Shown: positions 1-10,445 of the stretch, one piece after another
Numbering within the stretch: position 1 is the stretch's first letter
Layout of the letters: each line of letters begins with the position of its first letter
Source: Scolanthus callimorphus
Lineage: Eukaryota; Cnidaria; Anthozoa; Actiniaria; Edwardsiidae
Assembly: GCA_033964015.1 (NCBI GenBank)
Contig: CM066915.1
Coordinates: 4,141,575-4,205,574, forward strand
DNA: 64,000 nt
Direction of reading: 5' to 3'
Notes under the pieces: model-generated
Told to the model about the DNA's origin: nothing
Database searches by the model: none
What the model saw: the letters and a program-made list of their open reading frames with translations, nothing else
Position numbers and translations under genes: made by a program

Positions 1-58
1 TGAAAAATCAATATCTCGTGAAGGGAAGACTGTAACAACCAAACTTTGGTAGTGTAGT
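1..58. other. Left flank of the outer transposon
   Basis: Bases 1-33 are nearly the same as 4932-4964, so about 33 bp recur in direct orientation on both sides of the 59-4870 element. The final five bases (54-58, GTAGT) are the left target-site duplication. No gene is seen. Confidence 0.6.
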
Positions 59-232
59 TGTATCACCCGGATATGTAATAACCAACAGGATTTGTAATAA
101 CAAGCAACCGGATTTGCAATAACAACAGGATTTGTAATAAAAATCAACCAGATTTGTAATAAAATTTCAACAGGATTTGTAATAGCATAGCTAACCGGAT
201 TTGTAATAACCAATCAACACGATTTGTAATAA
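59..232 (+). repeat. Left terminal inverted repeat with internal ~22-bp ladder
   Basis: It contains eight or so variants of (CC/CA)GGATTTGTAATAA separated by short A-rich linkers. Its complement is at 4656-4870, with a few units gained or lost between the arms, so the ladder evolves by unit turnover. Confidence 0.8.
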
Positions 233-417
233 CGCGTCAAAGTGGTGCTTTGATTTGGAAAGATGAAAGTGTCGGAGTGGAACTAGGAAGAAGGTGGTGA
301 ACTTTAGAATTTTACCAGGCGCTATCCTCGACGTATTTTTTTCTTTTCTTACGCGGACAGCATCTCGCTAAGGGAGCGTTCATAATTTATCTAGAGGGGG
401 GGCTATGATGATTTTGA

Positions 418-437
418 GGGGGGGGGGGGGGGGGGGG
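418..437 (+). repeat. G20 homopolymer
   Basis: Twenty consecutive G residues in the G-rich subterminal part of the Harbinger-like element. Length is likely unstable and assembly-sensitive. Confidence 0.9.
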
Positions 438-982
438 CTCTGTTTTTCCCTAATATCATTTAGGGGGGGCTATGGAAAATTTCCAACAAAAATAACATTG
501 AGCATAGGGGGGGCCAACCATTTTTTCCCGAAAAAAATTATACGAAAATACAGTAAAAACCCGCGTATAAGAACCTGTTAGGCTAAAATTTTCATTTTAA
601 TCCCCTCGACATAATAACCTAATAAGGTTAGATAGATAGATTTATTTTCCATTTCGTTTTCTAAATATATTATTTACATCAGATTTGCTAATCAATTACA
701 AAGAAATGGAAGGAAGGCTATCAAGCTCATTAGAGCTTTTCTAGTAGTCTTCCTTGAATAATTTTCATGGACCTATTTTACAAGTTGTTTGTATCAGGTT
801 AATCAGTAGTTGACGGTTGCATCAAAATTAGTCTTTCTATAATTTCTTTGAATTTCATTTTTAATATATTTTTATAATTCTCATTGAATTTCATTTTGAT
901 TGGTAAATTCCGTATCATTTGTTTTTATCATGTAGGTATGATTTAAATTTGATCTTAAATGTAAAATATGAGTAACAATCAA

Positions 983-2606
983 TTATATCAGTTGGTAACG
1001 AATTCCATATGTCAATGCATTTGTTTCTTGTAGAATATTTACCATAATTGATCTTATTGAGTTTTTTGTGCAGTTTATTTGAATTCCTTGTATTATGGCT
1101 GTGAATTTTGTTGTTTGTGTTGGCAATCGGTTGTTAAAAATATCATATGTGAAGAGTCCTATTTGCAGTGTATTTATCTGCTCAATGTTCAGAATCTTTA
1201 GTTTGTGAAATATTGGCCTCGAAGGTGATACATATGGTGAGAATGTTATTATTCGAAGAATCTTTTTCTGCAGGATAGAAAGTCTCCTCAATCTAGTGTT
1301 GTAATTATTTGCCCATATTATATTTCCATAGTATAGGTAGGGATAGACAAGTGCATTATAGAGTGTTACTAGATGGTATTTGTTTAGGAAATGACGTACT
1401 TTACACAGGACACCTGAGATGCGGGATATCTTTTTAGCAATATATAATCGATATGTTTATCCCATGTTAGATGATCATCAATCATTATTCCTAAGAATTT
1501 GGTTTGTTTTACATTCTGGATTTGTTGATTGTTTATTGATAAAGTAATTTCCTTGTTTATTTTCTTTCTGTTTGTTTTAAATATTATATAGTGCGTCTTT
1601 TTTATATTTAATGATAACTGGTTGTCATGTAGCCAGTTCTGAATTAAAGATAGCTCAGAGTTCATTATAGTCTCTAGTCTGCTTATATCGCTGTCAGAGT
1701 AGAAGGCATTAGTGTCGTCAGCAAATAATATGAATGAAAGGTTTTTCGAACAGTTGTAGATATCATTTATATACAGTAAAAATAATAGAGGGCCAGGACA
1801 GTTCCTTGAGGCACACCACACCTTATAATTTCTTCTGATGATTTGACTTCATTGTATTTTACAGTTTGTTTCCTACCCAATAAATAATTCTCGAACCAGT
1901 TGTAGCAGTGACCACGGATTCCGTAGAAGGACAATTTAGCAAGCAATATTTTATGGTTGACAGTGTCAAATGCTTTTGACAGGTCTAGAAATATTCCTAT
2001 GGTGTATTTACCTTGTTCAATGGCCGTTGTAATTTTGTCAACTAAATCTATCATTGCAAGAATTGTAGAGTGATTATTACGAAACCCGTATTGCTTATCA
2101 TAAAGAATGTTATTCTTAGTGATATAGGATATGAGTCTTTGGTACATAATTTTTTCAAGTATTTTAGCAAAGCTAGATATCACAGATATCGGTCTATAGT
2201 TTGTAAATTGCTTTTCATCATCGGTCTTATATATAGGTGTTACTAAAGATGTCTTTAAATCGCTTGGTATAATTCCAGTGCTGAACGTGAGGTTGAAAAT
2301 GTGACATAAGGGTAAAGAAACGGCGTTTGTAATGTTTTTCAGTAGTTTTGGACTAACTCCATCCATTCCAGAGCTTAGTTTTGATTTCATATTCTTGATA
2401 ATGTTTATTATTTCTTCTTCACAGGTGTTATTTAAAATCATGGAATGGATGTAATCTCCTTTAAGGTGTCTAAGGAATTTATTAGAGTTCTTATCAAATT
2501 TATTTGCTAGTTTAGGTCCGACATTGACAAAAAAATTGTTAAATTTATCAGCTATTTCATTTGGGTTTTCTATGTCAACACCATCTTGTGTAAAGTTTGA
2601 TGTCAA
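983..2606 (-). pseudogene. LINE reverse transcriptase remnant
   Basis: Three overlapping minus-strand frames together give most of a non-LTR reverse transcriptase. 1767-2606 holds the fingers and palm with motif A (FLDLSKAFDT) and the GVPQGT box. 1384-1821 holds the catalytic FADDTN box and the FLGIMID segment. 983-1291 holds the C-terminal tail. Frameshifts fall near 1767-1821 and 1291-1384, so no functional protein can be made. The motif wording fits CR1/L2/Jockey-like LINEs; the clade needs a tree. In the live element this enzyme copies RNA at the nicked target. Confidence 0.8.
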
Positions 2607-2787
2607 CTTCTTTTGTTTATTCTTTTTGTTGATAAGTTTGTTTATTACATTCCAAGTATTTTTTTAGATCTCCTTTTGAGTATAGTAACTGTTTATGATA
2701 GTATGACTTTTTTGCTATCCGTATAAGGCCATTTAATTTATTTCTGTAATTCTTGTATTTAGTTCTATTAGTTAGGCTAGGTTTTTT

Positions 2788-3508
2788 TTAAGAAACTCTT
2801 ATGCAGTTTTCCTTGGTTCTTATTGATTTTATTAAACCTTGTGTTATCCATGGATTATTTTTCTTCTTTGAATCTTTATGCTCTATTATCTTTTCAGGGA
2901 AGTGTTTTTCAAATATTGCCTTGAATGTCGTCATAAAAGATTTGTAAGCAACCTCGGAGTCTTGAAACGACATAACAGAAATCCAATTTTGCTTTTCAAG
3001 TTCCTCATTAAATAGTGTCATTTTTTCAATCGACATGTCTCTAGTTTTGTACTGTCTATATTTTATTTTCTTTTGCCAGTTTGTTTTATCATTGTTAGTG
3101 CAAATTTGAAATATTGGAAGGTGGTCTGATAAATCGTTAAATAGTAAACCAGCTACTTGATTTTGATGAGGTCGATTGCAGAATATATTATCGATTAAGG
3201 TTGCTGTGTGCGATGTCAGTCGCGTTGGCTTAGTAATGAGCGGTAAAAAGCCCGAAGATGATAATTGGTTGAAGAACCTAGATGGAAACTCTGACTTTTC
3301 ATGTTTGAGAAGGTCTAAGTTAAAATCACCTAGCAAATAACAAGCTTTCTTTTCTTTATCCAATTGTTGGAGTAAATTGGTAAGTGATTGATCAAAGTCG
3401 TTGAATTTATTATCTGGTGGCCGATATATGACACCAACTAAAATATTTGAGCTATGTTTACGTGTAATTTCAATAAATAAAATTTCAGATGTGTCTTGTT
3501 TAACTTTA
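2788..3508 (-). pseudogene. LINE endonuclease (APE-type) C-terminal fragment
   Basis: The minus-strand frame carries the late motifs of an APE-like endonuclease: a GDFN box soon after the 3363 methionine, and an SDHLPIF box about 75 residues further on. The frame is open upstream of that methionine to about 3508, where the LINE is truncated, so the N-terminal catalytic part is missing. In intact LINEs this domain nicks the target DNA. The frame is broken before the RT portion (2606-2788), so the copy is dead. Confidence 0.75.
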
Positions 3509-3510
3509 AA

Positions 3511-4108
3511 TAAATTTTAAGTTAGGTTCTTATCAGTGGAGTTGCTGTAAAAGTGTGTGGGTAGAAACTCCTGAATTGGAAGATTATCAGCGTGGAACTC
3601 ACTGCCAGCCGAATTAAGAAATGAAAATAATTATACATCATCTCTTTCAAACGGGATTTGAAAAGGCACCTCTGCCAGTAGACAGAACGGGCATTCTTGT
3701 TTATATGTAATGTGATGAAATGTTTTGTACTTTTAATATCTTTTACTCTTGTTACAGGCCTCAATTTAAACCAGTATACAGCTGAATTTGACTGGCCTGT
3801 TTAAATACCGATAATAAATCTGTTAAAAGTAACTGGACATTCATTTTTTTCTTTCTGAAAAATAGATAAGATTAATAGCAATCTCCAGGATCAGTAACTA
3901 TCACAAGACTTTAATATGGCTAAGGGTGGGTTTGACATGTATATGTGGTGGTGGGGGGGGCTATGATATTTTTCTTTGATTAATTGACATCTCTTGAGGG
4001 GGGGTCAGGATAAAAATCCTGAGATCATCAGGGGGGGCTTCAAAAATGAAAAGAAAAAAATTAGGAAATCATCATAGGCCCCCCTCTAGATAAATTATGA
4101 ATGCTCCC
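3511..4108. other. Right part of Harbinger-like copy 1
   Basis: Matches parts of the 5446-7135 element in reverse orientation: 3511-3620 resembles its 6790-6860 stretch, and 3890-4108 resembles its left end. Copy 1 lacks the middle part of copy 2. No coding content. Confidence 0.6.
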
Positions 4109-4111
4109 TAA

Positions 4112-4655
4112 TATGATCAATTTTAAGAGCGCGAGAAAAAAACTTCGCCATCAGGCGCGAACTTTTGTGTTCGAAATGATATTCGCAAAATTGCTCAAAA
4201 ATTGAAGTTTGCGTCGATGTTCATTTTGGAAAATCAAAAGCACTTCCTGGCATCAAATTTGGCAAACAAGTAGTTGTATACTGGGATGAATTGGGAGGTA
4301 AAAGATTTTTCTAGCCTTTTTCCCATTAAATTATATAATATGAGAAAGCAAGTGAAAAGTTTTGAATTTCAAAGGCAAAAAAGTCGCCTTGAATATCTTA
4401 ATCGGCTTCATAAATTTTCTCTAAACTTTGTATACGTATAGACAATTACCTAACGATTGGCGCTTGATGTGTCATTTTAAAATTTTAGATCGAATTTCAT
4501 GTGGAAGGTTTGCTATTTAGAAACAGTGACCCGCTGTTCCGTTGCTATGGAAACTCTGATGACCATTTATATAAGAACCTATTTAGGCTAAACTTTATAA
4601 ATCCAGGTTCTTATACGCGGGGTTTTACTTAACGTCGCATTTCCAACCTTTTTGA
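4112..4655. other. Interior of outer transposon, no gene seen
   Basis: Unique AT-rich sequence between the Harbinger-like insertion and the right terminal repeat. I find no open frame with recognisable motifs. Confidence 0.5.
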
Positions 4656-4870
4656 TTATTACAAATCGCGTTGATTGGTTATTATAAATCCGGTTAGCTA
4701 TGCTATTACAAATCCTGTTGAAATTTTATTACAAATCCGGTTGATATTTTATTACAAATCTGGTTGATTTTTATTACATATCCTGTTGTTATTACAAATC
4801 CGGTTGCTTGTTATTACAAATCCGCTTGTTATTACAAATCCTGTTGGTTATTACATATCCGGGTGATACA
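4656..4870 (-). repeat. Right terminal inverted repeat with internal ladder
   Basis: Reverse complement of 59-232. It is about 40 bp longer because it has roughly two more ladder units. It ends ...GGGTGATACA directly before the GTAGT duplication. Confidence 0.8.
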
Positions 4871-4875
4871 GTAGT

Positions 4876-5445
4876 CTAGGTCACCAGATGAGCGAAATGA
4901 AGTGGTCACGGGATATGACGTCATCTATGCTTGAAAAATTAATATCTCGTGAAGGGAAGACTCTAAAGCAACCATGTAAACCATGTACACATGGGAATCC
5001 CTTTCATTCACACAGAAAATTTTATAACCAGGAGCTCCGCTTTTAGCCAGTGGCTAAATCTATATATTACTAAAAATGTGAAAGAACGGGAATAATTGAA
5101 TGTGTTTTGGAGTGAGTCCAACTCTTAAAAACAGGAAAAATGTATAAGTGATGTTGCATCATCATGTGTGTAAGCGATGTTGCATCATCATGTGGCACCT
5201 CAAAAGAAACAGGCCGTAAATCTGATCAACAAATGGTTGTTTCTTAACGAAATTTGCCAACAAAAGGTAAAAATTCAAGTTTTCGAAAATTAGAGTTTCG
5301 TCTGAATTGCCTTTTATTGTGACGAAGCAGCAACTTGTGCTGTTTTAGACGATTGCAAATCTGCTGCTTCATTGACTAATTCTTAGCACACAAGTCTACT
5401 TTTCCCTTGTTCCGAAAGCTTCCTTGTTTGGCTTATAACACTTTA
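4876..5445. repeat. Dispersed repeat, copy 1 (left half)
   Basis: From about 5060 this matches 9795-10140 closely and 8500-8850 more loosely. It is interrupted after 5445 by a transposon and continues at 7139. No protein motif was recognised. Confidence 0.65.
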
Positions 5446-5607
5446 GGGAGCATTCATAATTTATCTAGAGGGGGGCCTATGATGATTTCCTATTTTTTTT
5501 CTTTTCATTTTTTGAAGCCCCCCCTGATGATCTCAGAGTTTTTTCCCTGACCCCCCCTCAAGAGATGTCAATTAATCAAAGAAAAATATCATAGCCCCCC
5601 CCCCCCC

Positions 5608-5644
5608 CCACACACCACCACCACCACCACCACCACCACCACCA
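5608..5644 (+). repeat. (CAC)n microsatellite
   Basis: Run of about eleven ACC/CAC trinucleotides after a C-homopolymer inside copy 2. Confidence 0.9.
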
Positions 5645-5746
5645 CATATACAGGTCAAACCCACCCTTAGCCATATTAAAGTCTTGTGATACTAGTGATA
5701 GTTCTGTGATAGTTACTGATCCTGAAGATTGCTAATAAGGTCTCTG

Positions 5747-5912
5747 TAAACCCGTGAGGGGTGTCTTCGGAAAAAAAATTCTCCTTGTGTCGCAATTTAT
5801 GCTGTAATAATCAGCTATATCATTTTAAACCCGTGAGGGGTGTCTTCGGAAAAAAATTCTCCTTGTGTCGCAATTTATGCTATATAATAATAATCAGCTA
5901 TATCATTTTAAA
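5747..5912 (+). repeat. Two-copy ~81-bp tandem duplication
   Basis: A block starting AAACCCGTGAGGGGTGTCTT is repeated once almost exactly, the second copy carrying a small ATA insertion. It lies inside the Harbinger-like element. Confidence 0.85.
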
Positions 5913-6319
5913 GCTAAAATATTGCTCTATCTTATGAAGTTTTTTTATTTTATCGAAGTTTAAATTTTTCTTGTATTTTTCAGACCCCGAACTAAAAACT
6001 ACCTTGTTTACTTGAAAAGCTCCAGACCACTAGCGGTTTGATGCACAATTTCACACTATGTCGGATTTTAGTAACGGGAGAAATGAACTGCAAAACCGTG
6101 TCAGCGATTTTCGATATTTTGCATATTTAGGAAAATATCAGGTTGCGAAAGGGTGCCGAAGAGGCAAAAAATGAAGTGGACATGTAATGTCGTTTTCTCA
6201 TGTTTTTACCTCATATACATTTTGATGAAAATATGTGACAGACGTACTTCTGTTCCATTTCTTCTTTACGTAATAGGCAAAAAGTAGATATACTGTAGCT
6301 TCAAAAAGTGGGGGTGCTG

Positions 6320-6340
6320 CCCCCCCCCCCCCCCCCCCCC
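6320..6340 (+). repeat. C21 homopolymer
   Basis: Twenty-one consecutive C residues in the transposon interior. Confidence 0.9.
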
Positions 6341-7138
6341 AATGAGTTGTTATCATTTTCTAACGACACAGAAAATTTGACGTTGATATATTAAATTGTG
6401 CGGGGACAGGAGCTTCGTGAAGGTGAAAACTTGACCTAAAATTAAAATAATTAATTTACAGAAAATGGGTGGCGGGGCAATACAAAGAATGGGCAATGGA
6501 AGCATAGGAAAACAGTTCACATGTCATTTGAGGGTTTAGGAATATACTTTAGGACTGTATCAAATGAATGTCGGGGAAAAAGCCATATTATGGATTTTTA
6601 CATTTTTACCTTTCACGAGACCTTAATCTTATCTATTTATCTTAAAAAAGTTTAGTTTCAAATAAACACTCAAAGAATGTTTTGATTGTTAACCACAATA
6701 GACATACAACACAGTACTATTAAGCATGAAAGAAAGAAAAAAATGAATGTCCAGTTACTTTTAAATAGAACCAGATGATAATTCCAATTCAGTAGTTTCT
6801 ACCTACAGACTTAATACAGCAACTTCACTGATAAGAACATAACTTAAAATTTAGCCTTAATAGGTTATTATGTCGAGGGGGATTAAAATGAAAATTTTAG
6901 CCTAACAGGTTCTTAAAACCCAGGTTCTTATACACCGGTTTTTACTGTATTTTGTCTAATTTGCCCCTGATTTTCGTATAATTTTTTTCGGGAAAAAATG
7001 GTTGGCCCCCCCTATGCTCAATGTTATTTTTGTTGGAAATTTTCCATAGCCCCCCCTAAATCATATTAGGGAAAAACAGAGGCCCCCCCTCAAAATCATC
7101 ATAGCCCCCCCTCTAGATAAATTATGAACGCTCCCTTA

Positions 7139-7435
7139 TAATGACTGGATTTCTGGCTGTTCTCCCGTGTGCAAACCTGAAACAACTCACAAGCTGCGTC
7201 ACAAAAGCTTCCTTTGTTTAGAAGAACGAATCCTGATGCCAGAGAGCTGAACACAAAGTTGTTCACTGGGTGGTTCCTGTGGTTCGTACATTGCGGAACA
7301 CCCAGATTTTCTTGTAAACAACAAAGCTTGTTAGTAGCAAAGCTAACTAAACAGATCTCAGTATCATGCTCTTTTTTGGCAATGCCTGACACAAACAGCT
7401 AAAGGTTCCATCTTGTACATGTAGCAGCTATACCG
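7139..7435. repeat. Dispersed repeat, copy 1 (right half)
   Basis: Continues the 4876-5445 repeat after the transposon and matches 10143-10445 at high identity. Homology ends where the LRR remnant starts (about 7440). Small open frames on either strand are not supported as genes. Confidence 0.7.
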
Positions 7436-7445
7436 ACACAGTACG

Positions 7446-7652
7446 GAAGAGTTAGATTTAAGAAGCAATAATATAGGCGTTGAAGGTGCTAAACATCTAG
7501 AGAATGCTCTCATTAGCGGTGAATGCAGTTTAAAAAAAATATTTTAATTTAGATAAAAACATAATGGGGGATGAAAGAGCTGCTTTTCTATCGAAAGCAA
7601 CCGAGTGGTGAATGTCGCCTGGAAGAGTTAGATTTACTTATTAACACCCAGG
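7446..7652 (+). pseudogene. NLR-type leucine-rich repeat fragment
   Basis: The first frame reads as one ribonuclease-inhibitor-type LRR: an EELDLRSNNIGVEG start, then AKHLENALISGEC. A second repeat follows in another frame (LDKNIMGDERAAFLSKA), then a third start (SGECRLEELDL) in yet another frame. Two frameshifts and stops lie within 200 bp, so this is a relic. This LRR wording is typical of the C-terminal repeats of NLR-like innate sensors. No NACHT domain is seen nearby. It could be a relic exon or a piece carried by a repeat. Confidence 0.65.
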
Positions 7653-7816
7653 GAACGCTGTCAGTAGAAAGTAGGGACTTCGAGATGCGACAACGGCAAG
7701 GAGAACGACAACAGCAAAGAACAATTCTCTTGATCACAGATCATACGTGCAAATCATACGGCTCAAGTATATTCAAAGCTTCAGTCAGTAGATTCGCCGA
7801 AAATAGCACTCAAAAC

Positions 7817-8186
7817 AGGCGGAGGGGGGGACTCCCATATTTTTGGGGCGGGGGTGCTCGTCGTACCTTTTAGGGTTTAAAATCAGGCCTCTGGTACATT
7901 TTAGGGGGTAAAATTCGAAATTTGCAATTGTTTCTAGATAGGTACCTGTTAGAGGTCCGTTCTAGCAAATCAAGCAAATCACACTTGTTGGTAGCCTGAA
8001 TTTCAGACGTATTATTTTTCCCTCGTAAAAAATACGAGATAAAATTACGAGGGAAACTACGTCTTGTTGGTACCTTTAAGGGTCAAAATCAACTAAGAGA
8101 CGCCATTTTAGGTACCTTTTAGGGGTAAAATCGAAAGTTCCCGACGAGCACCCCCGTCCCAAAAATATTGGAGTCCCTCTCCCGGG
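7817..8186 (+). mobile_element. hAT-type MITE, copy A
   Basis: Inverted ends pair GGGGACTCCCATATTTTTGG at the left with its complement at the right. GGTGCTCGTCG and TACCTTTTAGGG lie just inside. Related copies at 27834, 30861 and 32697 show 8-bp target duplications, which place the family with hAT-like elements. The duplication of this copy is no longer recognisable. Confidence 0.7.
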
Positions 8187-8394
8187 CGATCACCATCGTC
8201 ACTGTGCGACTCCTTCTATTCCTTAGAGTAATGTAGCCTCCTAAAGCTTTGAATAATCCTTTAGAATACTCTTTATAGTCATTTTGAAGTGCTCTATCAT
8301 TCCAATCATGAACCATAAATCTGTGTTTTAATAGCCGGCTAGATCTTATTTAATGACGAAGCTTGTGCTACAACGGGCAAGGCTTTAGACTAAA

Positions 8395-8490
8395 AACTTG
8401 CGGAGAACAACAACCAAAGGTTCAGATTTGTGTTAAAATGCTGTGGAAAAATGATGTTTTGCTGACGTTTCGAGCGTTAGCCCTTCGTAT
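8395..8490 (-). repeat. Decayed PLE-like 3' end
   Basis: Read on the minus strand, 8461-8490 gives ACGAAGGGCTAACGCTCGAA then ACGTCAGC. That is the second half of a hammerhead-type core (GGGC stem closed by GCTC, then GAAAC-GTC), with the first core bases (CUGA) damaged. The architecture matches the cores at 19673 and 35190. No PLE coding sequence is attached. Confidence 0.4.
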
Positions 8491-8499
8491 CCCCAGTAG

Positions 8500-8850
8500 A
8501 AATCGAATGTGAGTCCAACTTTGAAAACAGGAAAAAGTGATGTTGGACCTTCACGTGACTGGTTTCGGTATGCCTAAATTAAGGAACGGCGAGCATAAAG
8601 CGATCGACAAATGTTTATTTAAAGAAATTTGCCAACAAAAGGTAGGAATTCAAGTTTTTAAACATTAACGTGTCGTCTAAATCACTTCTCTTTGTGACCT
8701 GGCAGCCGAAACGTGTGTTGTTTTAGGCGAATTTAAAATCTACTGCTTGGTTGGATTCTTCTGGCAATCAAGCATATACTCTTTCCTGCCTTCCTGTTTT
8801 TGAAAGCTTCACTTAAAGTTTGGCTTTAAGGGTTATACTTTATGACAAGA
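8500..8850. repeat. Dispersed repeat, divergent copy 3
   Basis: Shares GAGTCCAACTTTGAAAACAG, the GCCAACAAAAGGTA stretch and the tail near AAAGCTTC with the copies at 4876 and 9795, but with many substitutions. Confidence 0.55.
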
Positions 8851-8944
8851 TTTCTTTGTAAAGAAACACTATCTATTTGCACCCGCGGTTTTGGCTCAAA
8901 ACAGCCAAACCTCGAGGAGGCATTATAGAAGCCCTCGCGTAAAG

Positions 8945-9017
8945 AGGGGGGAGGGAGGAGGAGGAGAGGGGGATAACGTTATTTGTCAGTGTAGGGAGGG
9001 GGGGGGGGGGGGGTCGT
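8945..9017 (+). other. G-rich tract
   Basis: Successive G runs (GAGGGGGGAGGGAGG and a ~17-G run near 9000) could form a G-quadruplex. The open frames over it are compositional artefacts. Confidence 0.5.
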
Positions 9018-9279
9018 TTGCAATCATATTCAGACTCGCTGATCAAGAACCCCAAAATTCAAAGGCCCATCATCAACCGAGAGCCTTTGTGGTCTATTAG
9101 CCAATCAGAGCACGAGGAAAACAATGGATCAATTTGAAAACAAAAGAACACGGGGCGCAAAGGCTCCCAGTTTATATAATCGATCGCCAGTTTTATTTAA
9201 AAGATTTTTATCATGCACCCTTCATGATGCATAATTTATTCAAAGTCCAGCGCAATGGTACAACTATAACCTCAATACC

Positions 9280-9299
9280 ATAATACTTATAAGTATTAT
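9280..9299. repeat. 20-bp perfect palindrome
   Basis: ATAATACTTATAAGTATTAT equals its own reverse complement. Function unknown. Confidence 0.9.
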
Positions 9300-9339
9300 A
9301 ACACTTTGTAATGATATATTCATACCGGTCAAATAGCTA

Positions 9340-9445
9340 TTCGTTATTTTTAACGAAAACCATTCAAACTTGGCCAACAAAAACCTATTTAGGAATTTTG
9401 ATTAAGTTGTTATTGCCATGGTAACGATGTCATGTGACTCACCTC
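9340..9445. repeat. Solo end related to the 15973-19433 element
   Basis: CGTTATTTTT..., CATTCAAACT and GCCATGGTAACGATGTCA occur in the same order as in the complement of 19290-19390, the right arm of the long-TIR element. This is a partial or solo relative. Confidence 0.5.
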
Positions 9446-9794
9446 TTATTTTGTGTGCAATGTTTAATGTTGTAAACTACTTAAAAAATTCATCGCTTCT
9501 ATCGTCCGCTGTTTTAAAAATCTTGTAAATTTGGGAGAGAAACTTCAAGATATGTTTCATGAAAGTTGCTGTGCAAATTAGTTACAACCACTAGTGGTTG
9601 TATTAGAATTACAACACGCTACGGTCCCCTGAATCTTATTGTGTTTCTATTGTGTTGTTCTTATTAATTATTCATGATTTTTTAAAGAAATGTTTAGCTC
9701 CCGTGCGGGTATGGATAAAGAAAATAAAAATTAGAAAATTATTTTCAGCACAATGTTTGTAGACGAAGATAACGGACAAGAAAGTGAGCATGGT

Positions 9795-10445
9795 ATTACT
9801 GAAAATGTGAAACAACGGGAATAATGGAATGTGTTTTGGAGTGAGTCCAACTCTTGAAAACAGGAAAAAATATAAGTGATGTTGCTTCATCATGTGACAC
9901 CTCAAAAGAAACAGGCTTAAATCTTATCAACAAATGGTTGTTTCTTACCGAAATTTGCCAACAAAAGGTAAGAATTCAAGTTTTCGAAAATTAGAGTTTC
10001 GTCTAAATTCCCTGTTATTGTGACGAAGCAGCAACTTGTGCTGTTTTAGACGATTGCAAATCTGCTGCTTCGTTGACTAATTTTCGGCACACAAGTCTTT
10101 TTCCTTGTTCAGAAAGCTTCCTGTTTGGCTTATAACACTTTATAATGACTGGCTTTCTGGCTGTTCTCCCGTGTGCGAACCTGAAACAACTCAAAAGCTG
10201 CGCCACAAAAGCTTACTTTGTTTAGAAGAATGAATCCTGATGCCAGAGAGCTGAACACAAAGTTGTCCTCTGGGTGGTTCCTGTGGTTCGTACATTGCGG
10301 AACACCCAGATTTCTTGTAAACAAATGCAACAAAGCTTGTTAGTAGCAAAGCTAACTAAACAGATCTCAGTATCATGCTCTTTTTTGGCAATGCCTGACA
10401 CAAACAGCTAAAGGTTCCATCTTGTACATGTAGCAGCTATACCGA
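9795..10445. repeat. Dispersed repeat, copy 2 (uninterrupted)
   Basis: Colinear with 5060-5445 plus 7139-7435, without the 5446-7135 insertion. The single TTA at 10140-10142 is the empty transposon site. No coding function recognised. Confidence 0.8.

Larger units (their letters stand above)
630..3510 (-). mobile_element. 5'-truncated CR1/L2-type LINE inside copy 1
   Basis: Compared with the related element at 5446-7135, sequence homologous to that element stops near 629 and resumes near 3511. The inserted DNA reads as a non-LTR retrotransposon on the minus strand: endonuclease C-terminus, then reverse transcriptase. It ends in a 3' tail with repeated ATCT (complement of GATAGATAGATTTATT at 630). 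It is truncated inside the endonuclease, as is usual for incomplete target-primed reverse transcription. Confidence 0.8.
372..4108. mobile_element. PIF/Harbinger-like non-autonomous element, copy 1
   Basis: Ends are GGGAGCGTTCATAATTTATC and its inverted counterpart (GATAAATTATGAATGCTCCC). They are flanked by TAA at 369-371 and 4109-4111. A TWA 3-bp duplication is typical of PIF/Harbinger transposons. The subterminal stretches are rich in G or C runs. The same family, in the opposite orientation, occupies 5446-7135. No transposase is present. A LINE fragment is inserted at about 630-3510. Confidence 0.75.
59..4870. mobile_element. TIR transposon with repeat-filled ends, family unassigned
   Basis: The two ends are inverted copies beginning TGTATCACCCGG and ending with its complement. 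The element is flanked by GTAGT at 54-58 and 4871-4875, a 5-bp target duplication. Each end is a ladder of a ~20-25 bp motif built on GGATTTGTAATAA. No transposase was found; the interior is mainly a Harbinger-like insertion (372-4108). TGT...ACA ends with a short duplication would fit an integrase-type (Ginger-like) transposon, but that is a guess from termini alone. Confidence 0.75.
5446..7135. mobile_element. PIF/Harbinger-like non-autonomous element, copy 2
   Basis: Ends are GGGAGCATTCATAATTTATC and its inverted counterpart, flanked by TTA at 5443-5445 and 7136-7138. The uninterrupted target (one TTA, 10140-10142) is preserved in the paralogous repeat at 9795-10445, which proves the borders. 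It is 1690 bp long, with no transposase; the subterminal parts are G/C-tract rich and the interior has a direct duplication (5747-5912). Confidence 0.85.

Noticed and set aside
3522..3764. 80-codon minus-strand ORF
   Set aside because: Lies in Harbinger-like sequence homologous to non-coding parts of copy 2.
7099..7402. Antiparallel ORFs, and the similar one at 10130-10333
   Set aside because: They lie in a dispersed repeat, have no motif, and the copies differ in frame.
8891..9100. ORFs on both strands rich in Gly or Pro
   Set aside because: Produced by the G-rich tract.
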